Shown here one piece after another: positions 25,718 to 35,923 of a stretch of 64,000 nt of DNA. Position numbers and translations under genes: made by a program. This DNA comes from Ahniella affigens. Its GTDB lineage: Bacteria > Pseudomonadota > Gammaproteobacteria > Xanthomonadales > Ahniellaceae. The number at the start of each line of letters is the position of its first letter. The stretch's first letter is position 1. A model generated the notes under the pieces. The model did not search any database and was not told the origin of the DNA. It saw only the letters and a program-made list of their open reading frames with translations. The DNA is taken from NCBI RefSeq assembly GCF_003015185.1, contig NZ_CP027860.1:1178001-1242000 (forward strand), read 5' to 3'.

Positions 25718-26156
25718 TTAAGCGAACGCCTTGTTGAGCTCGAAGGGTAGATGATCGTGCAGGATTCGGAACACGATTATGGCGACCTTGTTGGCGATGG
25801 CGACGATCGCGCGACTATTGCCACGTCGGGCCGCAACTGCTCTGATCCAGCGCCGGATCGCATCGTCGTGTTTATGCCGCCAATTGAAGATCGCTCGGGC
25901 GCCATGGATCAGGGCGGTTCGGACTGAGCGATCGCCATTCTTCGTGATCTTGCCGAGCACATTCTTGCCAACGCTGCCACGGCAGCGTGGCACCCAAGCT
26001 GGCCCAGGCGGCTAACTGTCGCCCGTTCTGGAACTGCGCAGCATTGCCAATGCTCGCAATCAGAACGCCCGCCACGAACGGCCCAACTCCAGGTACCGCT
26101 CGAATTAGCGCGTGATCCGTGTGGACCTGAACCAGTCCCTCCAGCGCTTGGCTTGC
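25718..26156 (-). pseudogene. IS110-family transposase remnant
   Basis: The C-terminal half of an IS110-type (DEDD/Transposase_20) protein: a GPFVAGVLIASIGNAAQFQN-like segment, then GRQLAAWASLGA in one frame and GKITKNGDRSVRTALIHGAR in another. At least one frameshift (near 25975) separates them. The N-terminal catalytic part is missing, and an IS5 copy starts right after it at 26161. A non-functional fragment. Confidence 0.8.
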
Positions 26157-26160
26157 CTAG

Positions 26161-27383
26161 GGAGGGTCTGAACAAGTCGGTTTTTGGCGATGGATTCCGT
26201 CCTCCGGATTCTCAGGCGGGTTTCGGTCGGTGATCCGTTAAGTATCCTTCCTAATCGGTATCGTTCTTCACTTGGGAAAGCGGTTCTGGCGCTACTTTGC
26301 CCCTCTTTCGTGATCAGCTCGCGAACTTCGGGCGCAACTCCCCTGCAGTTTCAAGTAGCACTTTTCTGACACGATGCAAATTGGCCAGCGCGAACAGGGT
26401 GACGATGTGACTGGTGTTCTTGGCCAATCCCTTGAAGCGCGCCTTGTTGTACCCAAAGAAGCACTTCACCTTCTGAAACGCATGCTCGACTCGCGCGCGA
26501 ACCTGCGCCTTCCTACGCTCGATCTTCACGATATTGCTCTTTGCCCGACCTTCTTCCATCGCCTTGATCGCGCTTCGGCGCATCGCAATCCTCCACTCAG
26601 GGAAGCGCTGCTTGCGCGGATGGTTCTCGCGCATGTTTTTGTCGGCGCCCTGGTAGCCCGCATCTGCCCATACTGTCTCTTCCTTGCCGTGCAGCAGGCT
26701 TTCAACGTGATCAACATCGGCATCATTGGCTGCCGACGTCACCACTGTGTGGACCAGACCACTGTCAGCATCCACGCCAATATGCGCCTTCATGCCGAAG
26801 TACCACTGGTTGCCCTTCTTCGTCTGGTGCATCTCAGGATCCCGCTCACCGTCTGAGTTCTTCGTCGAACTCGGTGCCGCGATGATCGTCGCATCGACGA
26901 TCGTGCCACGCTTCAGCAGCAAGCCCTTGCGCGACAAATGACCGTTGATCCGCTCCAGTATCGACGAAGCCAAATCATTCGTCTCAATCAGACGCCGAAA
27001 GTTCAGGATCGTCGTCTCGTCTGGAATGCTGCCGCTCAGCGTCAGACCGGCAAAGTTCCGAATCGACACGATCTCATACAGCGCTTCTTCCATCGCCGGA
27101 TCGCTCAACCAAAACCAGTTCTGCATCAGGTGAACCCGGAGCATCACTTCAACGGGGTACGGGCGACGGCCGCGACCGGCGACCGGATAAACCGACTCAA
27201 TGTCCTTCAGCAATGCTGCCCACGGCACGACTTGCTCCATCTCGGCTAGGAATACCTCCCGACGCGTCTGCTTCTTCTTAGCCGCATATTCCGCGTCACC
27301 GAAACTCATCTGGTCCATGCTGAAATAACCTCGCCGCAACACCTGTATCTAACCAGAAATTGCGGGACTTGTTCAGACCCTCC
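26161..27383 (-). mobile_element. IS5-family insertion sequence, copy 2 (1223 bp)
   Basis: Same length and ends as the copy at 11073-12295 but inverted: GGAGGGTCTGAACAAGTC at 26161-26178 and its complement ending at 27383. The flanking duplication is CTAG (26157-26160 and 27384-27387), again a YTAR site and different from copy 1, so the two inserted independently. Confidence 0.95.
26314..27318 (-). CDS. IS5-family transposase
   Basis: Identical in sequence to the transposase at 11138-12142 (334 residues from ATG 27318), with the same DDE residues (DATI, ADAGYQG, VEHAF). Intact and presumably active. Confidence 0.95.
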   Translation of the reverse strand: MDQMSFGDAEYAAKKKQTRREVFLAEMEQVVPWAALLKDIESVYPVAGRGRRPYPVEVMLRVHLMQNWFWLSDPAMEEALYEIVSIRNFAGLTLSGSIPDETTILNFRRLIETNDLASSILERINGHLSRKGLLLKRGTIVDATIIAAPSSTKNSDGERDPEMHQTKKGNQWYFGMKAHIGVDADSGLVHTVVTSAANDADVDHVESLLHGKEETVWADAGYQGADKNMRENHPRKQRFPEWRIAMRRSAIKAMEEGRAKSNIVKIERRKAQVRARVEHAFQKVKCFFGYNKARFKGLAKNTSHIVTLFALANLHRVRKVLLETAGELRPKFAS

Positions 27384-27400
27384 CTAGTGGAGCGGATTCA

Positions 27401-27489
27401 GGACACGCACCAACTCCGCAATACCTCTGGGCCTTTCTCGACCGAATGTCATAGTTCGGCTAATGTGATCCGGGAGTTGGTATGTGTTC
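27401..27489. repeat. Inverted pair of GGACACGCACCAACTCCG motifs
   Basis: GGACACGCACCAACTCCG at 27401-27418 faces CGGGAGTTGGTATGTGTTC at 27471-27489 (15 of 18 positions match in inverted orientation). Single copies occur near 13035, 20785, 22295 (minus), 25203 and 30315. The arrangement resembles a bacterial interspersed mosaic element built from REP units. Confidence 0.65.
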
Positions 27490-27581
27490 ACGATTGCGGC
27501 ATCCACGGTTGCCACGCAATTCGGGTCTGGACGTCCAGTGCGGAATTGGCCATAGCCTCATTACGGATGTCGTCGGCGCAC

Positions 27582-29879
27582 TTACTCGAAGCTGTCGGCC
27601 AAGAGACGAAAGTCGAACAGCACGACGACATTCTCGGCAGGTTTGCCGACCGCTAATTGTTGCCGGAGGGTCGAGTAAGCTGCTTTGAGTGACGAGCCCT
27701 GATTCGCAACGGTTCCGGTGATGCAGGAGCTGTCGCCGCTTTGTCCACTAATGGGCACCGTGGCATCGAGTAGACAAATCGCGCCGACATTTAAAGGCGC
27801 TACTCCGGTATCCCAATTCGATGACACGATCACCAATCGATCATCCGGCGTGACAGTTGTCCCGACGCCTGTGCCCATGAATTCTGAAGCGCTCCCGCCC
27901 ACATAGGCGTTTGAGGTTGTCAATACCGCGCTGCTCGGCCCATTGCCTTTGACGAGGCTCATCATGCCTGCGTCGGATCGACCGGGCACATCAAACCCCG
28001 ACATCGCAATGACCGCGTCGCCTTTACTGGTCGGCAATGCAGGAATCGGACTGCTACCGTCGTTAAAACTGCCACCAACCACCGAGTTTGCGGTTGACAC
28101 GGGCCCGGACGTTCCCGTCGTGCCGTTGCCCCAAGTTACCGCACCAATGTTCGCCGCAGTGCCATCCCAAGAATGGGAAAGCACGAGATAGTTGCCGTTA
28201 GTCAGGGCCACAGAAAAAAGCCCGACGCCATCGTTCGTGGAAGTGCCAATGATGGCATTGCTGCCGCTCACCACGCCGGTACCCCCCGTGCTGCCATTCA
28301 TGAAGGCAAGGAGCCCGGCGCCAGCAATTGATCCGTTGGTCCAACTACCTGAACCAACCAGCAAGTTGCCGTTCGTCAAGAGTTTGTAAGCGGTGCCGAT
28401 CTGGTCGCCACTGGTGGTTCCGACGACGGCAATTGCCGCAGACACGATTCCGCTGGTTCCTGTTTGACCATTGCCCCAGATGGCCGCCCCGGCATCAGTC
28501 GCCAGACCGTTATTCCAAGTCCCTGCGCGAAGCAAATAGTTTCCGCTGGGCAAAGATTCGATTTGTAAGTTGGCTAGATCCCCCGCAACCGTACCAACTA
28601 CTGCATTCGCTGAGGACAGCGGGCCTATCGTACTGAGTTGTCCATTGCCCCAGCGCGCCGCCCCCACTGCCACGGCCGACGGGTTATTCCAGTTGGGCGC
28701 GCCGACAACATAGTTGCCGTTGCTCAACGCAACGATAATGCTACCGACCCCATCGTCCTGCTGTGTGCCGATCATTGAATTGCCAGGGCCAACGACGCCG
28801 CTGGTGCTGCCGGTCCCGCTGACCCACGTCACCGCGCCCGCGCGCACGGCACCGGCGTTCGCCCACGATCTACTGGCAATCACGAAGTTGCCATTGCTCA
28901 ATGCGGTGACGCCTCCGTCACCGATGTTGTCGCTGGGGCTCGAACCAATCCAGGAGTTTGCAGGCGACACGCTTCCGGCCAAGCCGGTCACGCCGTTTGC
29001 CCATGTGACGGCGCCTTGATTGGCGCCCGCAGGACCATCCCAGTTTGTCGAGGTCACCACATAGTGGCCATTGCTGAGCGGTGTCACGCCGATGCCGACT
29101 AAGTCGGACGTTGTGGTGCCCGTCAGTGCGATGTTGGATTCGACCTGACCGATGCATCCCGATTGCCCGGGGCACCAGACAGCCGCACCGACCTGATTCC
29201 AGAGTGGTAAGCCCAGAACAAAATTGCCGTTTGTGAGCTCAGCGAGGCTCAGCCCGTTGAATCCTGCGACGTTGGGCGATACCAGCGAATTGGTGGCGCT
29301 GATTTCGCCGCTGACGCCAACTTGACCACTGCCCCAAGTAATAGCGCCCCCATTGACGAGACCCGGGAGATCCGCAAGTGGGCTGTGCACCAAGTAGTGT
29401 CCGGAGTTAAGGACCACGACTTGCCGATTACTACTATCCAAATTGCCGACACCGACGAGCGAATTCAGTGCAGAAACCGTACCCGACAGCCCAGTGCTCG
29501 CATTAACGAACGTCACTGCGCCAGCAGACGCGTTGGCACCGTTCCGCCAGCTCGGGCTGATTACCAGGAAGTTTCCGCCAGGCAGCACACGAGTGCCACC
29601 CGATCCCACGTTGTCGTTTGCCGAACCGCCTTTCAGTGTTGAAATCAAGCTGCCGTCGGGGCGATACAGATAGACCGCCCCAACAGCCGATGGCCCAGCG
29701 TTGGGGTCGGTGACGACCAGGTTGCCATTCGGCAACCACGTGACGGATGTTCCAAAACTGACGCTGTCGAAAGGGCCAGGAATGATCAGCGTCCCGGCTT
29801 GAACCGAGCCGCAGACAGAGAGCCACATCCACACCATGCTTGCAACTACGCAAAAAAAGGCCTGCCGCCTCAGTGCCAT
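27582..29879 (-). CDS. Large secreted repeat protein (NG-rich beta repeats)
   Basis: A 765-residue exported protein. ATG 29879 follows a GGAGG site and a signal peptide (VVASMVWMWLSVCGSVQAG). The mature protein is made of about ten repeats of roughly 60 residues. They share a pattern of LxNGNYVVxSPxW, then GAVTWGNGxTG and VSxANSxVGxxxxDxVG, probably blades or coils of an all-beta fold. Repeats of this kind occur in surface proteins and hemagglutinin-like proteins; no enzymatic motif is visible. The C-terminus ends in LLADSFE, the FE tail shared by other secreted proteins in the window. Confidence 0.82.
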   Translation of the reverse strand: MALRRQAFFCVVASMVWMWLSVCGSVQAGTLIIPGPFDSVSFGTSVTWLPNGNLVVTDPNAGPSAVGAVYLYRPDGSLISTLKGGSANDNVGSGGTRVLPGGNFLVISPSWRNGANASAGAVTFVNASTGLSGTVSALNSLVGVGNLDSSNRQVVVLNSGHYLVHSPLADLPGLVNGGAITWGSGQVGVSGEISATNSLVSPNVAGFNGLSLAELTNGNFVLGLPLWNQVGAAVWCPGQSGCIGQVESNIALTGTTTSDLVGIGVTPLSNGHYVVTSTNWDGPAGANQGAVTWANGVTGLAGSVSPANSWIGSSPSDNIGDGGVTALSNGNFVIASRSWANAGAVRAGAVTWVSGTGSTSGVVGPGNSMIGTQQDDGVGSIIVALSNGNYVVGAPNWNNPSAVAVGAARWGNGQLSTIGPLSSANAVVGTVAGDLANLQIESLPSGNYLLRAGTWNNGLATDAGAAIWGNGQTGTSGIVSAAIAVVGTTSGDQIGTAYKLLTNGNLLVGSGSWTNGSIAGAGLLAFMNGSTGGTGVVSGSNAIIGTSTNDGVGLFSVALTNGNYLVLSHSWDGTAANIGAVTWGNGTTGTSGPVSTANSVVGGSFNDGSSPIPALPTSKGDAVIAMSGFDVPGRSDAGMMSLVKGNGPSSAVLTTSNAYVGGSASEFMGTGVGTTVTPDDRLVIVSSNWDTGVAPLNVGAICLLDATVPISGQSGDSSCITGTVANQGSSLKAAYSTLRQQLAVGKPAENVVVLFDFRLLADSFE

Positions 29880-30557
29880 ACCATCCTCCGGAGCAATGGT
29901 GCGCGATGGATGAACGATCCCGTATCCGTCACCCGGCCTCAGCGTATCGAAGTGGTTCTCGATTGCCACTATCCAAAGACAGGGAACACCGTTGTTTACT
30001 TGCGTGCCTCATTTGGGCAATGGTCACCTCGAAGCAACCTCGATGGGACCTGCGCTGGATGTTGCTGCAGCGCGATTCAACGCGCGGCTCGGGATCGCCT
30101 GAACCAAAATGAATCAGACGCAACCGCACGTAAATCGTGGACGAATATCGTGGACAGGCAGCAACTCCGGGAGTTTTGAGCCGATTCTCAATGAAGCGCC
30201 AAGGCGAGCCGGGATCGAACCGGTGAAACAGTCCGGCGGTTAGCGCTAACCCCGCGACACCTTCCTCGATTGTGCCTCTGGCCTGTCCACGCACGCTGAG
30301 CCACAGCAGATACAGGACACTCATCAACTCCGATATCTGGTCATTTGCGCCAGTGACCAAAGTGATCCGAGGGCTCCCTAGTTCTGCGTTGGATCGACGT
30401 CGCGCTCGCGATTGTCTGACTGCGCAGTGACGCTTTCGTCTGGGCAACGGATCTCACTAAAACGTCGGTGCAGTGACCACTGGTGGCCCTATAGCTCGGC
30501 TAGGAGATCACAGTCATGGATATTGTATCGCCTCAGTCGTCCGCTGCAGGTGTCATA
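29880..30557. other. Intergenic stretch with decayed repeats
   Basis: Holds a GGACACTCATCAACTCCG motif at 30315-30332 and a diverged 30150-30260 segment resembling 31000-31110. No frame shows a ribosome site or known motif. It appears to be the debris of RAYT-associated elements. Confidence 0.5.
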
Positions 30558-31000
30558 ATGCCATCGCCTTTCGATACACCTTCCGAGCCAACTGGTAACC
30601 AATCAACCTGCGTCTGCCGGTTTCCGCGGCGAATTGAATCAGGCAATCCAATGTGCCGAGTGTCGTCACGCGTCGTTCGCCACATCCATCCACTTGCTCA
30701 TCCCATTGTTCTGGATCGATTTTGAGCGCTTCAAAAATTGGTCTGACCTCGTCGGAAATTTGCCCAGGCTAACCTTGGTGCCTGTGCCGGCAGGTAAAGT
30801 TCGCCAGATTGAGTTGGCTTTGGCTGGATCGGCTCGAGCCTTCCTGCTTGATGGCAGCGACCACCCCGAACGGTTGCTCAGGCAGTGGTGCTTGTGCGTT
30901 GGACCGCGCCTCGCAGAATCGACCGGTGCAGCCGTCTTCTTTTTTGGATTGCCGGGCGATCGGTTCGGCCAAGGCCTTCATAGATTCGTGGACCCGCACC
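30558..31000 (-). pseudogene. RAYT copy 4, decayed
   Basis: Read on the minus strand it matches the C-terminal half of RAYT copy 3: LAEPIARQSKKEDGCTGRF, EQPFGVVAAIKQEG, LNLANFTCRHRHQG, then after a stop TLDCLIQFAAETGRR and IGYQLARK. It has an internal deletion (the GRFxEGRF block joins the EQPxGVV block), stops and no N-terminal HuH part. Non-functional. Confidence 0.85.
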
Positions 31001-31166
31001 AATTTGGGGGTTTTCGGGCGGATTCTCAAAGCGCCGCCAAGGCGAGCCGCGATCGAATCGGCGATACGGGCTGGGGTAACCGGACTTCTGCCGCGAACTG
31101 GCGGGGCAAGATCAGATACGGAACACGGACAGATGCGAGACCGCACCATTTCCGCTTGTCGAGCAG

Positions 31167-34100
31167 TCACTCAAAGCCATTCGAGAACACCGTGTTGGCG
31201 AAAACAGTGGCGGTGTCTGTGGCGGTATCGTTTTCAGGCACCAAGCTGTTGCCGCTGAATGGCGGGGCGATGCTGGCGCTGAGGCTCGCGGTCGCGCCGG
31301 GCAGGGCGGTCACTAGGGCATAAATCCGATAGCTTAAGTGGGTGCCGACAGGAAGACTCAGTAGCAACACGGGGAGACCGGTTCCGGAACTTGGGCTGGG
31401 GCAGGGTATCGTCGAGGCCTGTGCGTCGCAGTGCCAGTTGATGCTGGACAAACCGATCGCGGGCTGAAAGCTCAGGGCCGTCTGATTCATGGCATCTGGT
31501 CCCGCATTTTGCGCGGTGAGCCGGTATTCGAGAAGCTGGGCATCACCGACCGTGGTGAAGCCATCATCGAGTGTCACGCTAAGGTCTGCAGAAGGCCCTG
31601 GGACAAAGGTTGCGGTAACGGTACAGTCTGCTTGAATGGGGCCGGTGGAATAGGTTCCTGGCCCCGTTGAGACGGCACCACAGCCGCTCACCGATTGAAT
31701 CACCATGCCTTGATTGGGAGAGACTGCGAAGGAGCGACTCAGACCGGCTTCGACGGGCACTGGGCCCCCAGGAAGAATGCTGCCGCCCGGGCCGGCCTGA
31801 AAGTCCAGGGTAAAGACCCGAGTGAACAGGTAGGCGTCCTTTACGCCATTGCCATCGGCAGACCCGTCGCCGACGTTGTTGGCAAAGGTGTCAAAAACTA
31901 CTTGGTTGCCGTCATCACTGATGCCAACTGGGAAGTACTGATCCTGGATTGTTTCGAGATACGGCAGACGAGAGCGTGTGACAAGCGTTGTTTCGCCCGT
32001 CTGTAGATTGCCGATGAACAGGTCCAAATACTGGTTCGTGTCCTGATGCGTGGTGACCAGATCAACGCTACTCGACTCAAACAGCACGACATTGCCATCG
32101 CCACTCAGCGCCAACCCACTCGATCCACTCGCGCTCGTCGTGTTAGGGCTCTGTGCCTTATGCGAAACAAGGCGAGTCTCGCCGTTCGCTACATTGAACG
32201 CGAAGACGTCCCAACTGAAATTGCTGTCATTCAATCCGGCAATGATATCAGTGCTACCGGCGCCAAAGATGACCGTGTTGCCGTCTTCGGACAATGCAAC
32301 TGCACTGGTGCCGGACGTGGGCGTTGCATTGGGGTTGCCAAGCTGACGGCCTGCGAGCGTTATCGTACTAGTGGGAACCTCGAAGAGGTACGTATCGGGG
32401 CCAAAAGGCGAATTGTCCGTGATCGCAGTCGAGACCATGGTCGAAGTCGTCGTGAACAGAATGCGTTGGCCGTTTGCGCTGAGTCCAACGGCGTTCGTAT
32501 TGGTGTTCATTGTCTGCAGGGGATTGCCGAACGCGCGTGAGACCAGCGTGGTGGTGTTCGTATTCCGACGATAGGCAAATACGTCCCAGCGCGAGTTGGT
32601 GTCGGTTAAGCCGTTGATCAAGTTCGATGCGACGCTGTCGTACACAATGATATTGCAGTCATCGCTGATGGCAATTGGAACCGATTGGCCATTGCCCGTA
32701 GCAGGTGCACCACCAGCTGCGCGTGTGATCAGGCTCACGTCGTTGCTGTTGCGGTCATACAGAAATACATCGTAATCGAGATTTGTGTCGGCGACGCCTG
32801 GAGCTAGGTTGGTTGCCTTGGACTTGAATAGAATGCAACGAGCATCAGGCGTCATGTCGACGGCGATGGACTCACCGTTCGCCGCCACGTTCGGGCTGCC
32901 GATCGCATGACTGACCAGACTGCGCGCCCCGGTTTGCTGGTTAACGAGATAGAGATTCAGTTCCCGGAAGAGTGGGTAAGTAATGCCGGGCAAAAAATTG
33001 GAAGCGCGGCTTTGCAACACTAGCCAAACAGTGTCTCGGCTGATGAGCTGGCCATATGACTGATCGTCTGCGGCATTGTTGGTATTCCAACCGTTCGAAC
33101 GCAGACGAATACCCTGGTCTCCGCGATCAAAGGTAAACACGCTGGGGCGATCGATGACGGCATTGTCCGCTTGGTCGATATACGGCGAGCCAGGGCCAAA
33201 CAGGACCTGTTGTCCATTGCCGCTTATTGCTACGGCCGAAGAGCCGCCGGCCGTCGGATTGAGGCCTACGGCCGAGCGCGACATCAGGGCGACATTGCCT
33301 GATTGGATCTCGACGGTGTAGAGGTCAACTTTCCAATTGTAGTCGGTCAGATTCAAGAAGTCGGTGGCCTCGGTTCGGATCGCGGCAACATTGGCATCAG
33401 GGCTCATGGCGACCAAGTCAGAACTTTCGTTGCCACTTTGTAGCGGATTGCCTGAGGCATGACTGAGCATGCTTATGGAGGCATCGGTGCGATTGAATGC
33501 ATAAACATTTGTGGTCGTCCAAGCAATGTTCGCGCCCGCCAACAAATTCGTCGCTTGTGAGGTAAACAAAATGCGCTGGCCAGTTGGGTCCATGCCAAAG
33601 CCGGTCGATTGGTTGTTGGCCGTGCTGAAGGCGGATCCGAAATTCCGCGACACTGCTGTCACCGCATCGGTCTGCATATCGCGCAGAAAGACGTCACCAG
33701 TGCCGTTGGCGTCGCTTCCGGGCGGCAAGATGTCGCTGCCGCTTGAGTCAAACAAGACCCAGCGGCCATCAGCGCTCAAGGCCTTAGCCCAGGAGCCGCT
33801 GTCTGTAGTCTTCGAGGACTGGTTATGAGCATGCGAGACCATGCTCACCGTGTTCGTGCTGCGATCAAATAGGAAGACTTTGTAGCGATAGTCAGGCTCC
33901 GTCGTGCCCGGGACCAAGTTGAAGGCTTGGCTGCCGAACAAGATCTTCTCCCCGTCATCGCTGATGGCGGTGGCGTATGGAAGTTGGCCCGTAGCGATCA
34001 GCGGATTGTCGAATCGATGTGTAACCAGTTGGGTCACGCCGGTTGCCAGGTCAATGACAAAGACATCATCACCGGAGTTCGCATCAGTAACGCCCGAGAC

Positions 34101-34871
34101 CAGATTCGTGGCCGCGCTTTGAAAAGCAACATATCGGCCATCCGGCGTCATCACGGGCAAGCTGGAGTCGCTATTCGCAGTGGTCGTTGCTGACCCTGCT
34201 GCCCGCGAAACCAAGGTAAAGGCGCCAGTATTGCGATTGAACAAGTACAGGTCGTCGACACCATTGTGATCGGTTAATCCGCTTACCAAATCGTAGGCCG
34301 AACTGACTAAAAGAATCTTGCTGCCATCCGGGCTCATTTGTAACGGGTACGTGTTGCCGCCGGCAGTGAACATCGGGTTGCTCGCCGATCGCGAGATCAA
34401 CGTGGTTTGGCCTGTGCTCCGTTGATAAAGATAGGCGTCTTCGCGGAATCCCGAGGAATCGGTGACGTCACTGATCAAGTTGTTTGCGCGACTCACGAAT
34501 ACGAGCCATTCGCCGTCGTCACTCAAGGCGACTGCTCCCGCCGAATCATCGGCTGTTTGCAGTGCTTGGCCAGCGGCATGAGAGACTAGGACGATGTCGC
34601 CCGACAGGCGGTCCTGCAGATAGAGGTCCGGGTCGGAGTTGCGATCGTCCACATCTGGCACCAGATTGGTGGCATCTGAGCTATAAGCGATAAAGCGGCC
34701 ATTGCCGCTGACCACAGTTCGCCAAGCCCCGGCTGACCCGGCGTTCGCAGTAGTCGAGAATTTACCCCGCGAGATCACTTTAGTTGTCCAGGAATCCGCG
34801 ATGGCTGCAGGCCCTACCTGGATAAGGAGCAGCAGGACAGTGATTTGATAGATCAGATACTTGGATTTCAT
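31167..34871 (-). CDS. Large secreted beta-propeller (WD40/TolB-like repeat) protein with C-terminal DUF11-like domain
   Basis: A 1234-residue exported protein. ATG 34871 begins a signal peptide (YLIYQITVLLLLIQVGPAAIAD). Around twenty repeats of ~50 residues read like PD40/TolB blades: ISDDGEKILFGSQAFNLVPG, VFLFDRSTNTVSMVSHA. They suggest two or more beta-propellers. A Cys-pair segment (SVSGCGAVSTGPG...IQADCTVTATFVPG) and a DUF11-type Ig-like domain (SADLSVTLDD...YRLTAQNAGPDAMNQT) follow. The C-terminus is VFSNGFE. Likely a surface or periplasmic binding protein; no catalytic motif seen. Confidence 0.85.
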   Translation of the reverse strand: MKSKYLIYQITVLLLLIQVGPAAIADSWTTKVISRGKFSTTANAGSAGAWRTVVSGNGRFIAYSSDATNLVPDVDDRNSDPDLYLQDRLSGDIVLVSHAAGQALQTADDSAGAVALSDDGEWLVFVSRANNLISDVTDSSGFREDAYLYQRSTGQTTLISRSASNPMFTAGGNTYPLQMSPDGSKILLVSSAYDLVSGLTDHNGVDDLYLFNRNTGAFTLVSRAAGSATTTANSDSSLPVMTPDGRYVAFQSAATNLVSGVTDANSGDDVFVIDLATGVTQLVTHRFDNPLIATGQLPYATAISDDGEKILFGSQAFNLVPGTTEPDYRYKVFLFDRSTNTVSMVSHAHNQSSKTTDSGSWAKALSADGRWVLFDSSGSDILPPGSDANGTGDVFLRDMQTDAVTAVSRNFGSAFSTANNQSTGFGMDPTGQRILFTSQATNLLAGANIAWTTTNVYAFNRTDASISMLSHASGNPLQSGNESSDLVAMSPDANVAAIRTEATDFLNLTDYNWKVDLYTVEIQSGNVALMSRSAVGLNPTAGGSSAVAISGNGQQVLFGPGSPYIDQADNAVIDRPSVFTFDRGDQGIRLRSNGWNTNNAADDQSYGQLISRDTVWLVLQSRASNFLPGITYPLFRELNLYLVNQQTGARSLVSHAIGSPNVAANGESIAVDMTPDARCILFKSKATNLAPGVADTNLDYDVFLYDRNSNDVSLITRAAGGAPATGNGQSVPIAISDDCNIIVYDSVASNLINGLTDTNSRWDVFAYRRNTNTTTLVSRAFGNPLQTMNTNTNAVGLSANGQRILFTTTSTMVSTAITDNSPFGPDTYLFEVPTSTITLAGRQLGNPNATPTSGTSAVALSEDGNTVIFGAGSTDIIAGLNDSNFSWDVFAFNVANGETRLVSHKAQSPNTTSASGSSGLALSGDGNVVLFESSSVDLVTTHQDTNQYLDLFIGNLQTGETTLVTRSRLPYLETIQDQYFPVGISDDGNQVVFDTFANNVGDGSADGNGVKDAYLFTRVFTLDFQAGPGGSILPGGPVPVEAGLSRSFAVSPNQGMVIQSVSGCGAVSTGPGTYSTGPIQADCTVTATFVPGPSADLSVTLDDGFTTVGDAQLLEYRLTAQNAGPDAMNQTALSFQPAIGLSSINWHCDAQASTIPCPSPSSGTGLPVLLLSLPVGTHLSYRIYALVTALPGATASLSASIAPPFSGNSLVPENDTATDTATVFANTVFSNGFE

Positions 34872-35179
34872 GGCTAACTCTAGGCGGGTGCTACGGTGCC
34901 GGTGCGTTGGCAAGCGCGTCTGCGCTGTATTGTCTAAGAATTTGCGTCTATTGTGTCGCGCTTCCGACTCATCGGCGCAAGATCGGGGAGCAGAAGCGTA
35001 CGTTGAGCACCATCTGCGCAGATGAGCGCGGTGCTAGGGCGCCCGTAAATGAACGAGAACCGCGACAAGTCGCCGATCTTCTGTGTCTGATTGTCAAGTC
35101 GCCGAGCAATCAAAGGAGTCTCCGATGGTTTTTTCTGGTATCGCTCACTGCGGCTCGCAGAAGGTTCTTGCGTCATCGG
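34872..35179. other. Intergenic stretch without a recognisable gene
   Basis: About 310 bp upstream of the propeller gene. It must contain that gene's promoter on the minus strand, but no convincing boxes are seen. Open frames here are short and lack motifs. Confidence 0.4.
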
Positions 35180-35505
35180 CAAGAACATGCCGCAACTGTG
35201 GCCGACCGACAAGCCGCAAGCCCGGGAACGACCAGATCAGCCACTTTTTGCGGGTTACTACCATTGCGTGAGTCCCTGAGTTCGATGGGCTTGGCTTTGC
35301 GGTTGCGACAGAAATCTGCGGACGAGCTTTGACCGTCGCCCAAAGTGGGTCGAGGCAGGTTTGCTGGAGCAGGCCGAGGCGAACTCGGTGTTCAACAATG
35401 CAGACGCTATGATGAGCGAACTCCTGCACTTCATCCTGAACGTCGATAGGCATGCAGTGCCCGTTTGGTCTGATGAGGATGTGGCTCGGCGCAATTGTTA
35501 AAGGG
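35180..35505 (+). pseudogene. RAYT copy 5, decayed N-terminal half
   Basis: KPQARERPDQ, then FAGYYHCVSP in one frame, RWAWLCGC and KWVEAGLLEQAEANSV in another, and SELLHFILNVDRHAVPVWSD where functional copies have the HuH motif (here LLH, so the first His is lost). Several frameshifts. The C-terminal half is absent; 35506-35923 shows no gene. Confidence 0.75.
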
Positions 35506-35923
35506 CTCGCGGGTGCTACAAATCGGCAATTGCGACGATCCACCAGGTTTAGGCAGTGGCCGAACCGTCTAGCAGCTACGCCTACTGCCGCGGCGCCAGA
35601 GCCATTGTCGGACCGTTGATACTTGTGATGCGGATCGAGGCAACAGGTCGCTGGGGTTTGGTGCCTTATCGCAATGCGCTAGGCCTGAGGGGCGCGCCCG
35701 CTGGCCGGGTGCGCCGCGCCGTCAACTTGCCTGACTACTTCTATTCAGTCTGGATATTCGGCTTCAGAAGCCAAGTTTGGCAAGAGTTTGCGCAGACGTA
35801 TGGATATGTCGGGTTCCCAGTTTTGGCCTTACGCCGGCGATTTGCGTGCTACGATGATTCCTGCAGGTGGCGAGGCCGCCGGAGTTTGCTTGCTCAAGCA
35901 AAGTAACTTGGGAGGATCAAAGT

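Noticed and set aside
11073-27383. Composite transposon formed by the two IS5 copies
   Set aside because: Each copy has its own complete target duplication (TTAG and CTAG), so they inserted separately.
30195-30225. tRNA-like T-arm (GGTTCGATCCCGGCTC on the minus strand)
   Set aside because: No acceptor, D or anticodon arms can be formed around it; the surrounding sequence is a diverged repeat also seen near 31040-31090.
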